Positions 38,124 to 45,999 of a DNA stretch of 57,789 bases are shown here, in pieces. The notes under the pieces were generated by a model that was not told the DNA's origin, made no database searches, and saw only the letters and a program-made list of their open reading frames with translations. Numbering within the stretch: the first letter of the stretch is position 1; every line of letters begins with the position of its first letter. The position numbers and the translations under genes are program-made. This DNA is from Bacteroidales bacterium. Its GTDB lineage: Bacteria; Bacteroidota; Bacteroidia; Bacteroidales; UBA932. The stretch lies in NCBI GenBank assembly GCA_017519865.1, contig JAFWRQ010000006.1, forward strand, positions 1 to 57,789, written 5' to 3'.

Positions 38124-38155
38124 TTTGGTTTTCACCAAAATAAACCCTATATTTG
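38124..38155 (+). promoter_or_regulatory. Full promoter of the rpsF-rpsR-rplI operon
   Basis: TTTG (38124-38127), 20-nt spacer, TATATTTG (38148-38155). The 5' leader of about 65 nt can form AGCCCTT/AAGGGCT (38158-38164 with 38182-38188), with CGGUCCCG in the loop side. Confidence 0.8.
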
Positions 38156-38224
38156 CAGCCCTTTGCGGATTTAACGGTCCCGAAGGGCTGAATAATTTAT
38201 ATTAAATCATTAATCTACAACAAG

Positions 38225-38623
38225 ATGTTGAAACAGTACGAAACCGTATTCATTGCAACTCCCGTTTTGTCTGATGTTCAGATGAAGGATGCGGTTGCCA
38301 AGTACACCGATCTCATCAAGGCCAACGGCGGCGAGGTCGTGTACGAAGAGGACTGGGGTCTCAAGCAGCTTGCTTACTCCATCCAGCACAAGACATCAGG
38401 GTTCTACTACCTGATCGAGTTCAAGGCCGACCCTCAGTTCATCGGCACCCTTGAGACTCAGTATCGTCGTGACGAGCGGATCCTCCGCTACCTCACCGTG
38501 GCTCTCGACAGCAATGCTGTCGCTTATGCCGAGAAGAGAAGGAACAACAAGCTCAACCCCAAGGCCGCTCCCGAGCAGGAAGAGGCTCCCAAGGTTGAGG
38601 AAGAAACCGTAACCGAAGAATAA
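38225..38623 (+). CDS. rpsF: 30S ribosomal protein S6
   Basis: 132 aa. Typical opening MLKQYETVFIATPVLSD and YRRDERILRYLTVAL. It pairs with S18 in the central domain of the small subunit. The acidic C-terminal tail (Glu-rich, about 20 residues) is longer than in many species but usual in this phylum. First gene of a three-gene operon; rpsR follows after 15 nt. Confidence 0.98.
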   Translation: MLKQYETVFIATPVLSDVQMKDAVAKYTDLIKANGGEVVYEEDWGLKQLAYSIQHKTSGFYYLIEFKADPQFIGTLETQYRRDERILRYLTVALDSNAVAYAEKRRNNKLNPKAAPEQEEAPKVEEETVTEE

Positions 38624-38638
38624 TCAGGAGGAATCATT

Positions 38639-38914
38639 ATGGCACAGAACAACAACAATGGTGAGATCCGTTACCTGAACCCTCCTACCGTAGAGGTTCG
38701 CAAGAAGAAATACTGCCGCTTCAAGAAGGCCGGTATCAAGTATGTCGATTACAAGGACGCCGAGTTCCTCAAGAAGTTCCTCAACGAGCAGGGCAAGATC
38801 CTCCCCCGCCGCATCACCGGCACTTCCCTCAAGTTCCAGAGAAAGGTCGCCCAGGCCATCAAGAGGGCCCGTTCGATCGCTCTGCTTCCGTATGTTACTG
38901 ACCTCCTTAAATAA
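38639..38914 (+). CDS. rpsR: 30S ribosomal protein S18
   Basis: 91 aa. Conserved [20 protein letters not shown], then [20 protein letters not shown] and [13 protein letters not shown]. It binds S6 and the central domain of 16S rRNA. It lies between rpsF and rplI, the usual order. N-terminal extension of about 20 residues is family-typical. Confidence 0.98.
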   Translation: MAQNNNNGEIRYLNPPTVEVRKKKYCRFKKAGIKYVDYKDAEFLKKFLNEQGKILPRRITGTSLKFQRKVAQAIKRARSIALLPYVTDLLK

Positions 38915-38923
38915 TTGAGAGTT

Positions 38924-39373
38924 ATGAAGATCATTTTGAAGAAAGACGTTGCGAATCTCGGCGAGGCCGGTGAAATCGTAGAAGTTAAGACTGGTTACGC
39001 TCTCAATTACCTCGTTCCCCAGGGCTTTGCCTGCATCGGCACCCCTTCCGCCATCAAGCAGCACGAGGAGACCATCCGCCAGCGCGCACACAAAGAGGCC
39101 AAGAACATCGCCGAGGCCCAGGCTTATGCCGAGAAGATCGCCTCTTCCCTCGTCAAGATCCCTGTGAAGGTCAACGAGGACGGCAAGATCTATGGCTCCG
39201 TCACCGCTGCCCAGATCGCCGAGGCTCTCGTCGCCGCAGGCTTCGAGGTTGACAAGAAGAACATCGAGATCGTCTCCGAGGAAGTCAAGGAGCTCGGTGT
39301 CTACGATGCCAAGGTCAAGTGCTACAAGGGCGTTTTCGCCGACCTCAAGTTCGAGGCCGTCGCCGCCGAGTAG
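38924..39373 (+). CDS. rplI: 50S ribosomal protein L9
   Basis: 149 aa from ATG 38924 (MKIILKKDVANLGEAGEIVE). A TTG 9 nt earlier keeps the frame open but adds nothing family-like. N-terminal globular domain with GYALNYLVPQGFA, long helix (TIRQRAHKEAKNIAEAQAYA) and C-terminal RNA-binding domain with GKIYGSVTAAQIAEAL. Last gene of the operon; a terminator follows. Confidence 0.98.
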   Translation: MKIILKKDVANLGEAGEIVEVKTGYALNYLVPQGFACIGTPSAIKQHEETIRQRAHKEAKNIAEAQAYAEKIASSLVKIPVKVNEDGKIYGSVTAAQIAEALVAAGFEVDKKNIEIVSEEVKELGVYDAKVKCYKGVFADLKFEAVAAE

Positions 39374-39393
39374 TCAACTATACTTACTGATTG

Positions 39394-39428
39394 ATAACCG
39401 GTTCCTTATGGAGCCGGTTATTTTTTTA
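39394..39428. terminator. Terminator after rplI
   Basis: A 12-bp stem with one G-U (ATAACCGGTTCC, loop TTAT, GGAGCCGGTTAT; 39394-39421) is followed by seven Ts. It overlaps the stop of the convergent AlkD-like gene, so it may serve both. Confidence 0.92.
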
Positions 39429-40128
39429 GATACTCCGCACGCTCCTCTTCCGGGAACTTCTCGATGGCGTAGCGGAGCATCGTGCGGGGCATGCCCGCGC
39501 AGCGGGGGGCAAGCCAGGCGACAAGGGCTTCCTTGTCGCGCTTGCCCGCCTCGCGGAGCATCCAGCCCACGGCCTTATGGATAAGGTCGTGGGGGTGGTG
39601 AAGGAGGATGTCCGCGATGCGGAACGTATCCTCCAGCTCCCCGTGACGGATGAACTGCATCGTGGTGACGATGCCTATCCGCTGCTCCCAGACAGTCTTG
39701 CCTCTCTCTGCCAGTTCATAGAGTATGCCCCTGTCCCTATTCAACAGGTGGTTACCGAGCAGGGGATAACAGCTCAGGTCCACCAGGTCCCAATTGTTAA
39801 TCCTCTCAGTGTGGGAAAGATAGAACTCCACGCAGCGCTGCTGCAGGACTGCGTCCTTCTTCGCGTGAGCGTATATCTCGACCAGGACCAGCAGCGCCGC
39901 CAGCCTCACCTCGTGAAACCCGCTCGCAATGCACCGCTCCAACTCCTCAAAGTCGGTGTCCCTCCAACACTCCTTCACTACCTGCCTCGTAACCGGCACC
40001 TTGATCCCTAGGAACACATCTCCCTCCCCATACTGTCCCGGCCCCGTCTTGAAGAACCTTGACAACCCTTCCACCTGCCCAGGATCCCTCCTGGCAATCA
40101 TCTCATCATACAGAACCTTCTTTTCCAT
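39418..40128 (-). CDS. DNA alkylation repair protein (AlkD-like HEAT-repeat glycosylase family)
   Basis: 236 aa. Helical HEAT-like repeats throughout; typical segments are FLGIKVPVTRQVVKECW, NNWDLVDLSC (the conserved WD-x-D motif of AlkC/AlkD proteins), KTVWEQRIGIVTTMQFI and HKAVGWMLREAGK. AlkD removes N3- and N7-alkylpurines. ATG 40128 (MEKKVLYDEM) was chosen: upstream codons in the open frame run through the structured repeat, and a -7 box ends 4 nt before this ATG. Confidence 0.93.
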   Translation of the reverse strand: MEKKVLYDEMIARRDPGQVEGLSRFFKTGPGQYGEGDVFLGIKVPVTRQVVKECWRDTDFEELERCIASGFHEVRLAALLVLVEIYAHAKKDAVLQQRCVEFYLSHTERINNWDLVDLSCYPLLGNHLLNRDRGILYELAERGKTVWEQRIGIVTTMQFIRHGELEDTFRIADILLHHPHDLIHKAVGWMLREAGKRDKEALVAWLAPRCAGMPRTMLRYAIEKFPEEERAEYLKK

Positions 40129-40132
40129 ACTC

Positions 40133-40140
40133 CAAATATA
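40133..40140 (-). promoter_or_regulatory. -7 box directly before the AlkD-like gene
   Basis: TATATTTG on the minus strand ends 4 nt before ATG 40128, again predicting almost no leader. Confidence 0.55.
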
Positions 40141-40214
40141 ATCATTTTCCCCCACTCTCCCCATCCCGAGTTGCCACGGACGCCTGTAACCCCGGTGAGG
40201 GAACGGCCCGTCGA

Positions 40215-40364
40215 TTCTCCGCAAATCGTCGTGAACACAGACCACTCTTCTACGGCCTTCCAGGGGCATCTGCTGTTCACGTCCCCGGGAATTTCGTCGG
40301 GTCGAGAACACGAAAACCCATTACATGCCCCTCTGAGGCCCATAGCCGTTCGAGACGATTTGCG
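40215..40364 (-). ncRNA. 150-nt dispersed structured element, copy B (novel candidate)
   Basis: The reverse complement aligns with 5046-5195 over all 150 positions (about 75 percent identity). Terminal stem CGCAAATCGTC/GACGATTTGCG pairs 40364-40354 with 40230-40220; with the flanking CT the inverted end is 14 bp. Stem 2 is ACGGC/GCCGT, as in copy A. Stem 3 is AGGGGCAT/ATGCCCCT (40332-40325 with 40269-40262), differing from copy A in sequence and shifted by two positions but still fully paired. It points upstream of, not into, the AlkD-like gene. No ORF. Confidence 0.65.
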
Positions 40365-40427
40365 GAGGACGGGATGAAGCGGGAAAGAGAAGAAGTTAGG
40401 GGAAGCCGAGAGACGGGGGAAAACAAT

Positions 40428-40452
40428 ACCCTGCGGCGGAGTGCCGCAGGGT
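40428..40452 (-). terminator. Terminator of the POT transporter gene
   Basis: Perfect 10-bp stem ACCCTGCGGC/GCCGCAGGGT with a 5-nt loop. On the minus strand it is followed by ATTGTTTT, a moderate T-tract. Confidence 0.75.
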
Positions 40453-40498
40453 AAGGTGATTTCGAGGATGTCCTGAGAGGGCTGACCCTAAGAGTGGA

Positions 40499-42178
40499 CT
40501 AGGAGGTTGCTGCCTCGAGCTTCTTGAGGAAGGAGAACATCACGAGGCCGGAGATGACGCAGAGCGACATCAGGACTACCCAGTTGACCCAGAGCGGGAC
40601 GTGGGCCCAGAGGCTCGAGGGCACTGAGGCAAGGTAGTTGCCGATGGCGGTGGCGGCGAACCAGCAGCCCATCATAAGGCCCTTGTACTTGGGCGGAGCG
40701 ACCTTGGACACGAAGGAGATACCCATCGGGCTGAGGAGCAACTCGGCGAAGGTGAGCACAAGGTAAGTGCTGATGAGGTAGGTCGGGACCACAGGGTCGG
40801 GCGAGACGCCGCCGACGGCGGTGAGCGCCGAAGGCGCAGGCTGGCCCTTGGAGGCGGCGAGCATGATGAGGTAACCGAGGGCGGCCACGAACATTCCGAG
40901 ACCGATCTTCTTAGGAGCGGAAGGTTCCTTGCCCTTCTTGGCGAGGGCGCCGAAGAGGGCCATCGACACAGGGGTGAGGGCTACGACGAAGAACGGGTTG
41001 AACTGCTGGAACTGCTGGGGAAGGATGTTGAGCGTAGGAGCCATACCGGAATAGATCCAGTAGGCGCCACCCCAGAGAAGGAGCGTGACAGCCGCGCAAG
41101 CGACCTTGGAAGTGAATGCTTCGGACTGGAAGATGCCGAACAGCGTGTACACGGACACGGCGATCAGGAACAGGGGCCAGATATTGAAGCCTATCCTGAG
41201 CGGTCCGGAAACAGTAGCCTGAGTGTAGTCACGTGCGAAGTAAGTCAGCGACAGACCGTTCTGGTGGAAGGCCATCCAGAAGAAGATGACGACGGCGAAC
41301 ACGAAGATAAGGGCGACGATGCGGTCCTTGGTCTGCTTGGGAGTAAGCTCGACGACGTTCTCATTGGCGGCAGCGGCCTGCTTGGCGTTGACGTCAGTGT
41401 GCTTGAACCAGGAACGGAAGCCGAAATAGATGGCCATCGAGAAGATCAGGGACACGCAAGCCACGGCGAAACCGAGGTTGTAGGCCGTAGCGAGGTGGTT
41501 GATATAATACTGGCTGAAATCGGTCAGGTTCATCGCGGCCACGTCGGAGCCGGGCATCGCGGCCTGGAGCTCCTGCAGGAGCGACGGGTCCTGGAGCGTG
41601 CCGTCGATGCACTGGTGCGCAAGGGCGGGGATATCGGCCTTGTAGATGAGGCCGGACTTAGCCAGATGGCTGTTGGTCAATGCAGTAGCGGCGGTAGGAG
41701 CAAACATGGCGCCGACATTGATGGCCATGTAGAAGAGGCTGAAGCCGGAGTCGCGCTTGGCGCTGTATGCGGGATCGTCATAGAGGTTGCCCGTCATCAC
41801 CTGGAGATTGCCCTTGAACAGGCCCGTACCCACGGCAATGAGCAGCAGGGCGCCGATCATCATGGTGAGGGCGAGGCCGCGGTTGGCGAAGGCGTCGGTA
41901 GGGATGGCCAGGAGCAGATAGCCAAGGAACATCACCGATACGCCGGTGACGACGCACTTGCCGAAGCCGATCTTGTCGGCGAGCCATCCGCCGAGAACCG
42001 GCATGAAGTAGACGGCCGCAAGGAAAATGGCATAGAACTGACCCGCCGCAGCGGCGGTGAAGCCGAACTTCGCCTGCAGGAACAGGAGGAAGATGGCCAG
42101 CATGGTGTAGTACCCGAAACGTTCGCCGGTATTGGCGAGTGCCAGGGCATAGAGACCTTTCGGTTGACCTTTGAACAT
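40499..42178 (-). CDS. POT-family peptide MFS transporter
   Basis: 559 aa, about 14 membrane helices. The N-terminal POT signature is present (GYYTMLAIFLLFLQAKFGFT and LGGWLADKIGFGKCV), then AINVGAMFAPT, and FTFAELLLSPMGISF-like FAELLLSPMGISFVSKVAPP late in the protein. It is a proton-coupled uptake system for di- and tripeptides in the inner membrane. A long loop of about 60 residues after helix 6 is typical of Bacteroidetes members. Divergent from the acyltransferase gene with 75 bp between starts. pepD lies two genes further along, which fits peptide use. Confidence 0.93.
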   Translation of the reverse strand: MFKGQPKGLYALALANTGERFGYYTMLAIFLLFLQAKFGFTAAAAGQFYAIFLAAVYFMPVLGGWLADKIGFGKCVVTGVSVMFLGYLLLAIPTDAFANRGLALTMMIGALLLIAVGTGLFKGNLQVMTGNLYDDPAYSAKRDSGFSLFYMAINVGAMFAPTAATALTNSHLAKSGLIYKADIPALAHQCIDGTLQDPSLLQELQAAMPGSDVAAMNLTDFSQYYINHLATAYNLGFAVACVSLIFSMAIYFGFRSWFKHTDVNAKQAAAANENVVELTPKQTKDRIVALIFVFAVVIFFWMAFHQNGLSLTYFARDYTQATVSGPLRIGFNIWPLFLIAVSVYTLFGIFQSEAFTSKVACAAVTLLLWGGAYWIYSGMAPTLNILPQQFQQFNPFFVVALTPVSMALFGALAKKGKEPSAPKKIGLGMFVAALGYLIMLAASKGQPAPSALTAVGGVSPDPVVPTYLISTYLVLTFAELLLSPMGISFVSKVAPPKYKGLMMGCWFAATAIGNYLASVPSSLWAHVPLWVNWVVLMSLCVISGLVMFSFLKKLEAATS

Positions 42179-42221
42179 ATAGAGAGTGTTTTAAGTGATA
42201 TTATACACGTGTGCAAGTACA

Positions 42222-42229
42222 CAAAGATA
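42222..42229 (-). promoter_or_regulatory. -7 box for the POT transporter
   Basis: TATCTTTG on the minus strand, about 43 nt before ATG 42178. It is 11 bp from the oppositely oriented box at 42241, so the two promoters overlap in their upstream halves. Confidence 0.5.
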
Positions 42230-42240
42230 ATTATTTTTGG

Positions 42241-42248
42241 TATATTTG
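42241..42248 (+). promoter_or_regulatory. -7 box for the lipid A-type acyltransferase
   Basis: TATATTTG, 5 nt before ATG 42254 or 20 nt before ATG 42269. Confidence 0.55.
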
Positions 42249-42253
42249 TCAAA

Positions 42254-43183
42254 ATGGACGTGACAGTGATGAAGAAAATTTGCGCACATATCGTCACCGG
42301 GTGCATGAGGCTGCTGGCCCTGCTGCCGCTCGAAGTCCATTATGCGCTGGGAGCATGCCTGGCATGGCTCATGCGCTGCGTCGTGCGCTACAGGAGGAAA
42401 GTCGTGGAGACCAACCTCCTGCACTCCTTCCCGGACAAGGGTCCGGAGGAGAGGAATGACATACTCAAAGGCTTCTACAGGCATTTCGGAGAGATAATCG
42501 CCGAGGCCGTGTGGTTCGGCGGCACGCGCTCGAAGGAGCGCCTGCGCCGCCGTCACCTCTGCGAGTTCGCAGGTCTCGACGAACACCGCAAGGACCTGGA
42601 AGGCACCAAGGGCGTGATGTACCTCACGTCTCACTGCGGCAACTGGGAGATCTTCGGAGGATGGTTCCAGTACGCGCCCGAGGGCGCTCTACCCTACCGC
42701 GAGGACGAAGTCATCGCGGTGTACAAGCGCCTGAGCAGCGATGTCTGGGAGGATGTGATGGCCGGGAACCGCTTCTGGCCGATGGCTGGGTTCGGAGGCT
42801 ACGTCGAGTCCCGCAGCGTGCTCCGCTTCACGCTGGAGCACCGCGACAGGAAGGCGTTCCTCTTCAACACCGACCAGTACCCCTACAAAGGAGCCCAAGG
42901 GCACGAAGTGGACTTCCTTCACCAGCGGACGCTCGCCATGACAGGCGGCGCGGCCATAGCCTGCAAGATGGGCCTGGCCGCCGTGTACGTCGGCTTCGAG
43001 AATATCTCGAAGGGCCACTACCGGATGAGGTTCACAACCATCGCCCGCGATGCGTCGCAGCTGTCCCCCGGCGAGATCATGGACAGGTATTACGCCCTGC
43101 TCCAGAAGGACATCGAAGCACAGCCCTGGAACTACCTCTGGAGCCACAAGAGATGGAAAAACCTGTATGATTATAAACGATAA
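42254..43183 (+). CDS. Lysophospholipid/Kdo2-lipid A acyltransferase family protein (LpxL-like)
   Basis: 309 aa. One N-terminal membrane segment (LLALLPLEVHYALGACLAWL). The acyl-acceptor motif is LTSHCGNWEIFG (Hx4E), with FLFNTDQYPYKG and the later AAVYVGFENISKGHYRMRF blocks of the HtrB/LpxL family. It adds a secondary acyl chain to lipid A at the inner membrane. ATG 42254 (MDVTVMKK) lies 5 nt after the -7 box; ATG 42269 (MKKICAHIV) is an equally good start and would give a normal leader. Confidence 0.9.
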   Translation: MDVTVMKKICAHIVTGCMRLLALLPLEVHYALGACLAWLMRCVVRYRRKVVETNLLHSFPDKGPEERNDILKGFYRHFGEIIAEAVWFGGTRSKERLRRRHLCEFAGLDEHRKDLEGTKGVMYLTSHCGNWEIFGGWFQYAPEGALPYREDEVIAVYKRLSSDVWEDVMAGNRFWPMAGFGGYVESRSVLRFTLEHRDRKAFLFNTDQYPYKGAQGHEVDFLHQRTLAMTGGAAIACKMGLAAVYVGFENISKGHYRMRFTTIARDASQLSPGEIMDRYYALLQKDIEAQPWNYLWSHKRWKNLYDYKR

Positions 43184-43204
43184 CCAGCATAAAACACTGA
43201 AAAA

Positions 43205-44692
43205 ATGACTATCAAAGATTTGGAACCGAAAGTCGTGTGGAACAACTTCTACCAGCTCACACGCATCCCTCGTCCCTCAAAGCACGAGGAAAAAGTCAGA
43301 CAATATCTCCTTGACTGGGGCAAGTCCAAAGGATTCGAAACCTTTGCCGACAAGACCGGCAACGTCATTATCCGCGTTCCCGCCACCCCCGGCTTCGAGA
43401 ACCGCAAGGGAGTCATCCTGCAGGGGCACATGGACATGGTCCCGCAGAAGAACAACGATACCGTGCATGATTTCAAGAAGGATCCCATCGAGACCTGGGT
43501 CGACGGCGAATGGCTCCGTGCCAAGGGCACGACGCTCGGCGCCGACAACGGTCTCGGCGTGGCCATGGGTCTCTCCGTGCTCGAGGACAAGTCCGTCAAG
43601 CACGGCCCCATCGAGGTCCTCGTCACCTATGACGAGGAGACCGGCATGACGGGCGCACGCGCCCTCGAGCCGGGCATCCTCAAGGGCGACATCCTCATCA
43701 ACCTCGACTCCGAGACCGAGGGCGAGCTGTACGTCGGCTGCGCCGGCGGACTCGACGCCGTCGCCAAGGCAACGTACGAGCCCCAGCCCTGGCCGGAGAA
43801 AGGCTACGCCTGCTATGAACTGGCCGTCAAGGGCTGCCAGGGCGGACACTCCGGAATGGACATCATCCTCTGCCGCGCCAACGCCAACAAAGTGGCGGCG
43901 CGCGTACTCCTTCCGCTTCTGCGCGACTGCGGCGCCAAACTCATCGACCTCGAAGGCGGCACCCTCCGCAACGCCATCCCCCGCGAGGCTTTCGCCACGC
44001 TCTACGTCCCTGAGGACGGCATAGCCAAGGCCCAGGCCGTCGTCGACAAGGTGGCAGCCGAGGTCAGGAACGAGCACTCAGTCACCGACCCCAACATGGA
44101 GTTCGTCTTCAAGCCCTACGAGTGCAAGGACGGCGAGTGCTGCGACCACGGCGACGACTGCAAGTACGTCCCCGAGGCCGACGCTCTCCGCTTCGTCCGC
44201 GCCATCCTCGCCTGCCCTGACGGCGTCGACCGCATGAGCGACCAGATGCCCGGCCTCGTGGAGACCTCCAACAACATGGCCATGGTCAGGATCGAGAAGG
44301 GTGAGTTCTGCGTCGTCTCCCTGATGCGCAGCTCGGTCGACTCCGGCAAGGAATTCCTCGCCACCAAGCTCGAGTCCGTCTTCGAACTCGCCGGTGCCAA
44401 GGTCACCTTCGAGGGCGGATACTCCGGATGGGCCCCGAACAGCGCTTCGCCCATCCTCCATACGATGAAGAAGGTCTACAACGACCTCTACGGCAAGGAG
44501 CCCCTCGTAATGGCCATCCACGCCGGCCTCGAGTGCGGCATTCTCGGAGGCATCTATCCCGACTGGGACATGGTCTCCTGCGGTCCCACCCTCCTGAGCC
44601 CGCACTCCCCCGACGAGCGCGCCAACATCCCTTCCGTCCAGAAGGCCTGGGACTTCCTCAAGGCGGTCCTGGAGAATATCCCCGAAAAATAG
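43205..44692 (+). CDS. pepD: Aminoacyl-histidine dipeptidase (Xaa-His dipeptidase)
   Basis: 495 aa, M20 family clan MH. Metal-site blocks are ILQGHMDMVPQKN, TTLGADNGLGVAM, TYDEETGMTGARAL and LINLDSETEG; the lid domain follows with GCQGGHSGMDI, and HAGLECGILGG near the C-terminus supplies the last His/Glu. It cleaves dipeptides in the cytosol and would complement the POT peptide importer next door. An unusual Cys/Asp-rich loop (KDGECCDHGDDC) occurs at about residue 310. The next gene starts 1 nt after the stop. Confidence 0.95.
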   Translation: MTIKDLEPKVVWNNFYQLTRIPRPSKHEEKVRQYLLDWGKSKGFETFADKTGNVIIRVPATPGFENRKGVILQGHMDMVPQKNNDTVHDFKKDPIETWVDGEWLRAKGTTLGADNGLGVAMGLSVLEDKSVKHGPIEVLVTYDEETGMTGARALEPGILKGDILINLDSETEGELYVGCAGGLDAVAKATYEPQPWPEKGYACYELAVKGCQGGHSGMDIILCRANANKVAARVLLPLLRDCGAKLIDLEGGTLRNAIPREAFATLYVPEDGIAKAQAVVDKVAAEVRNEHSVTDPNMEFVFKPYECKDGECCDHGDDCKYVPEADALRFVRAILACPDGVDRMSDQMPGLVETSNNMAMVRIEKGEFCVVSLMRSSVDSGKEFLATKLESVFELAGAKVTFEGGYSGWAPNSASPILHTMKKVYNDLYGKEPLVMAIHAGLECGILGGIYPDWDMVSCGPTLLSPHSPDERANIPSVQKAWDFLKAVLENIPEK

Positions 44693-44693
44693 T

Positions 44694-45398
44694 ATGAAAG
44701 AATCGACCCGGAACCAGCTCATCGAATGGGCTGAGAAATACAATGACCCGGAGTACTTCCGGGAAGACCCCGTCATGTTCCCGCGAAAATTCGCGGAGGA
44801 CATGGCGGAGGGCCGGGCCGTACTTCAGGACGTCGAGATCGCCGCGCTCTTCGCGGCCCATTTCGCCTGGGGGCGCCGCGAGATGATCATCCGCGACTGC
44901 AACCGCCTCATGGACGAGATGGAGTGGCGCCCGTTCGACTATGTCAAGGCCGGAGCCTGGCGCGACGACGAGACGAGCATCCACCGCACCACCAAGTGGA
45001 TCGATGTGGCCCGGATATGTAAACGCCTGAAGGAATGGTACTTCTGGCATCCTTCGCTAGAGTCGCTCACTCAGGACGAGTTCCGCACCACCATCTTCCG
45101 CCAGAAGTCCGACCCCAAGGCGCCCAACAAGAAGATCAACATGATGCGCCGCTGGATGGTGCGCGACGACGGCAAGGTCGACCTCGGCCTGTGGAAGAAG
45201 ATCAAGAAGACCGACCTCATCATCCCGCTCGACGTGCACGTGTACAACCGTGCCGTCGCCTGCGGCCTGACCCGCCGCAAGCAGCGCGACCTGAAGACCG
45301 CGCTGCAGATCACGGACGCATTCCGGGACATTTTCCCGGACGACCCGTGCCTCGGAGACTTCGCTCTCTTCGGATACGACATAGACAAGGATGCCTAG
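44694..45398 (+). CDS. TIGR02757/DUF2400 family protein
   Basis: 234 aa, soluble. Matches the conserved Bacteroidetes DUF2400 family: the opening KYNDPEYFREDPVMFPRKF, AAHFAWGRREMIIRDC, then MMRRWMVRDDGKVDLGLW and IPLDVHVYNRAVACGLTRRK. The last motif resembles HhH-type DNA-glycosylase-like folds, but no activity is established. It overlaps the next gene by 8 nt and so is part of the pepD-to-tldE run. Confidence 0.9.
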   Translation: MKESTRNQLIEWAEKYNDPEYFREDPVMFPRKFAEDMAEGRAVLQDVEIAALFAAHFAWGRREMIIRDCNRLMDEMEWRPFDYVKAGAWRDDETSIHRTTKWIDVARICKRLKEWYFWHPSLESLTQDEFRTTIFRQKSDPKAPNKKINMMRRWMVRDDGKVDLGLWKKIKKTDLIIPLDVHVYNRAVACGLTRRKQRDLKTALQITDAFRDIFPDDPCLGDFALFGYDIDKDA

Positions 45399-45999
45399 GC
45401 TGTTCATCATATCCGGGTGCAACGGCTCCGGCAAGACCACGGCCTCCTACTCCGTCCTTCCCGAGATGCTCGAATGCTCCCAGTACGTGAACTCCGACGA
45501 GTTCGCGAAGAGCCTTGCGCCCTTCGACCCGGACTCGGCATCGGTACGCGCAGGGCGCTACATGCTGATGCGCATCAACTACCTCTTCAACCGCAAGGAA
45601 GACTTCTGCATCGAGAGCACCCTGGCGACACGCTCCCTCCTCAGGATGGTGCGCGAGGCCAAGGAGAACGGTTACACCGTTACCATCATTTACCTGTGGC
45701 TCAATTCTCCCGATCTGGCGATAGCCCGCGTCAAGGACAGGGTCGCCTCAGGTGGCCACAACATTCCCGAGCCCATCATCCGCCGCAGGTTCCTGATGGG
45801 GCTCAAGTATTTCTTCGACGAGTACATCCCCGAATGCGACCGCTGGATACTCGCCGACAACTCCAAGTCTCCGTTTACCGTAATAGCGGAAGGGAGCAAT
45901 TCTATGGTCCACATCCGTGACAGCGAGAAATACGCCCTCACCTGGGCCATCGCCCATCCCCCGGAGACAGAAGAAAACACGGACAATGATCTACGATAG
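45391..45999 (+). CDS. Zeta-toxin-like P-loop kinase
   Basis: 202 aa. Walker A is GCNGSGKTT (residues 9-17), followed by VNSDEFAKSLAPFD (the zeta-type substrate Asp region), FCIESTLATRSLL (Glu of the zeta fold) and IYLWLNSPDLAIARVKDRV with GGHNIPEPIIRRRF, the arginine-rich lid. Zeta toxins phosphorylate UDP-GlcNAc, but many single chromosomal homologues without antitoxin are thought to have housekeeping kinase roles. No epsilon-like antitoxin gene is adjacent. It overlaps DUF2400 by 8 nt and tldD by 14 nt, so expression is tied to those genes. Confidence 0.88.
   Translation: MPRLFIISGCNGSGKTTASYSVLPEMLECSQYVNSDEFAKSLAPFDPDSASVRAGRYMLMRINYLFNRKEDFCIESTLATRSLLRMVREAKENGYTVTIIYLWLNSPDLAIARVKDRVASGGHNIPEPIIRRRFLMGLKYFFDEYIPECDRWILADNSKSPFTVIAEGSNSMVHIRDSEKYALTWAIAHPPETEENTDNDLR

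Larger units (their letters stand above)
40129..40498. other. Intergenic region holding structured element copy B
   Basis: 370 bp between two minus-strand genes. It holds the AlkD-like gene promoter, element copy B, and the POT transporter terminator. The remaining pieces (40141-40214 and 40365-40427) show nothing further. Confidence 0.75.

Noticed and set aside
38639-38914. Possible frameshift or truncation in rpsR
   Set aside because: The 91-aa product is complete and colinear with S18; the N-terminal extension is normal.
41264-42253. Upstream extension of the lipid A acyltransferase frame
   Set aside because: It is antisense to the POT transporter and consists of shadow sequence; the promoter box at 42241-42248 marks the real start.
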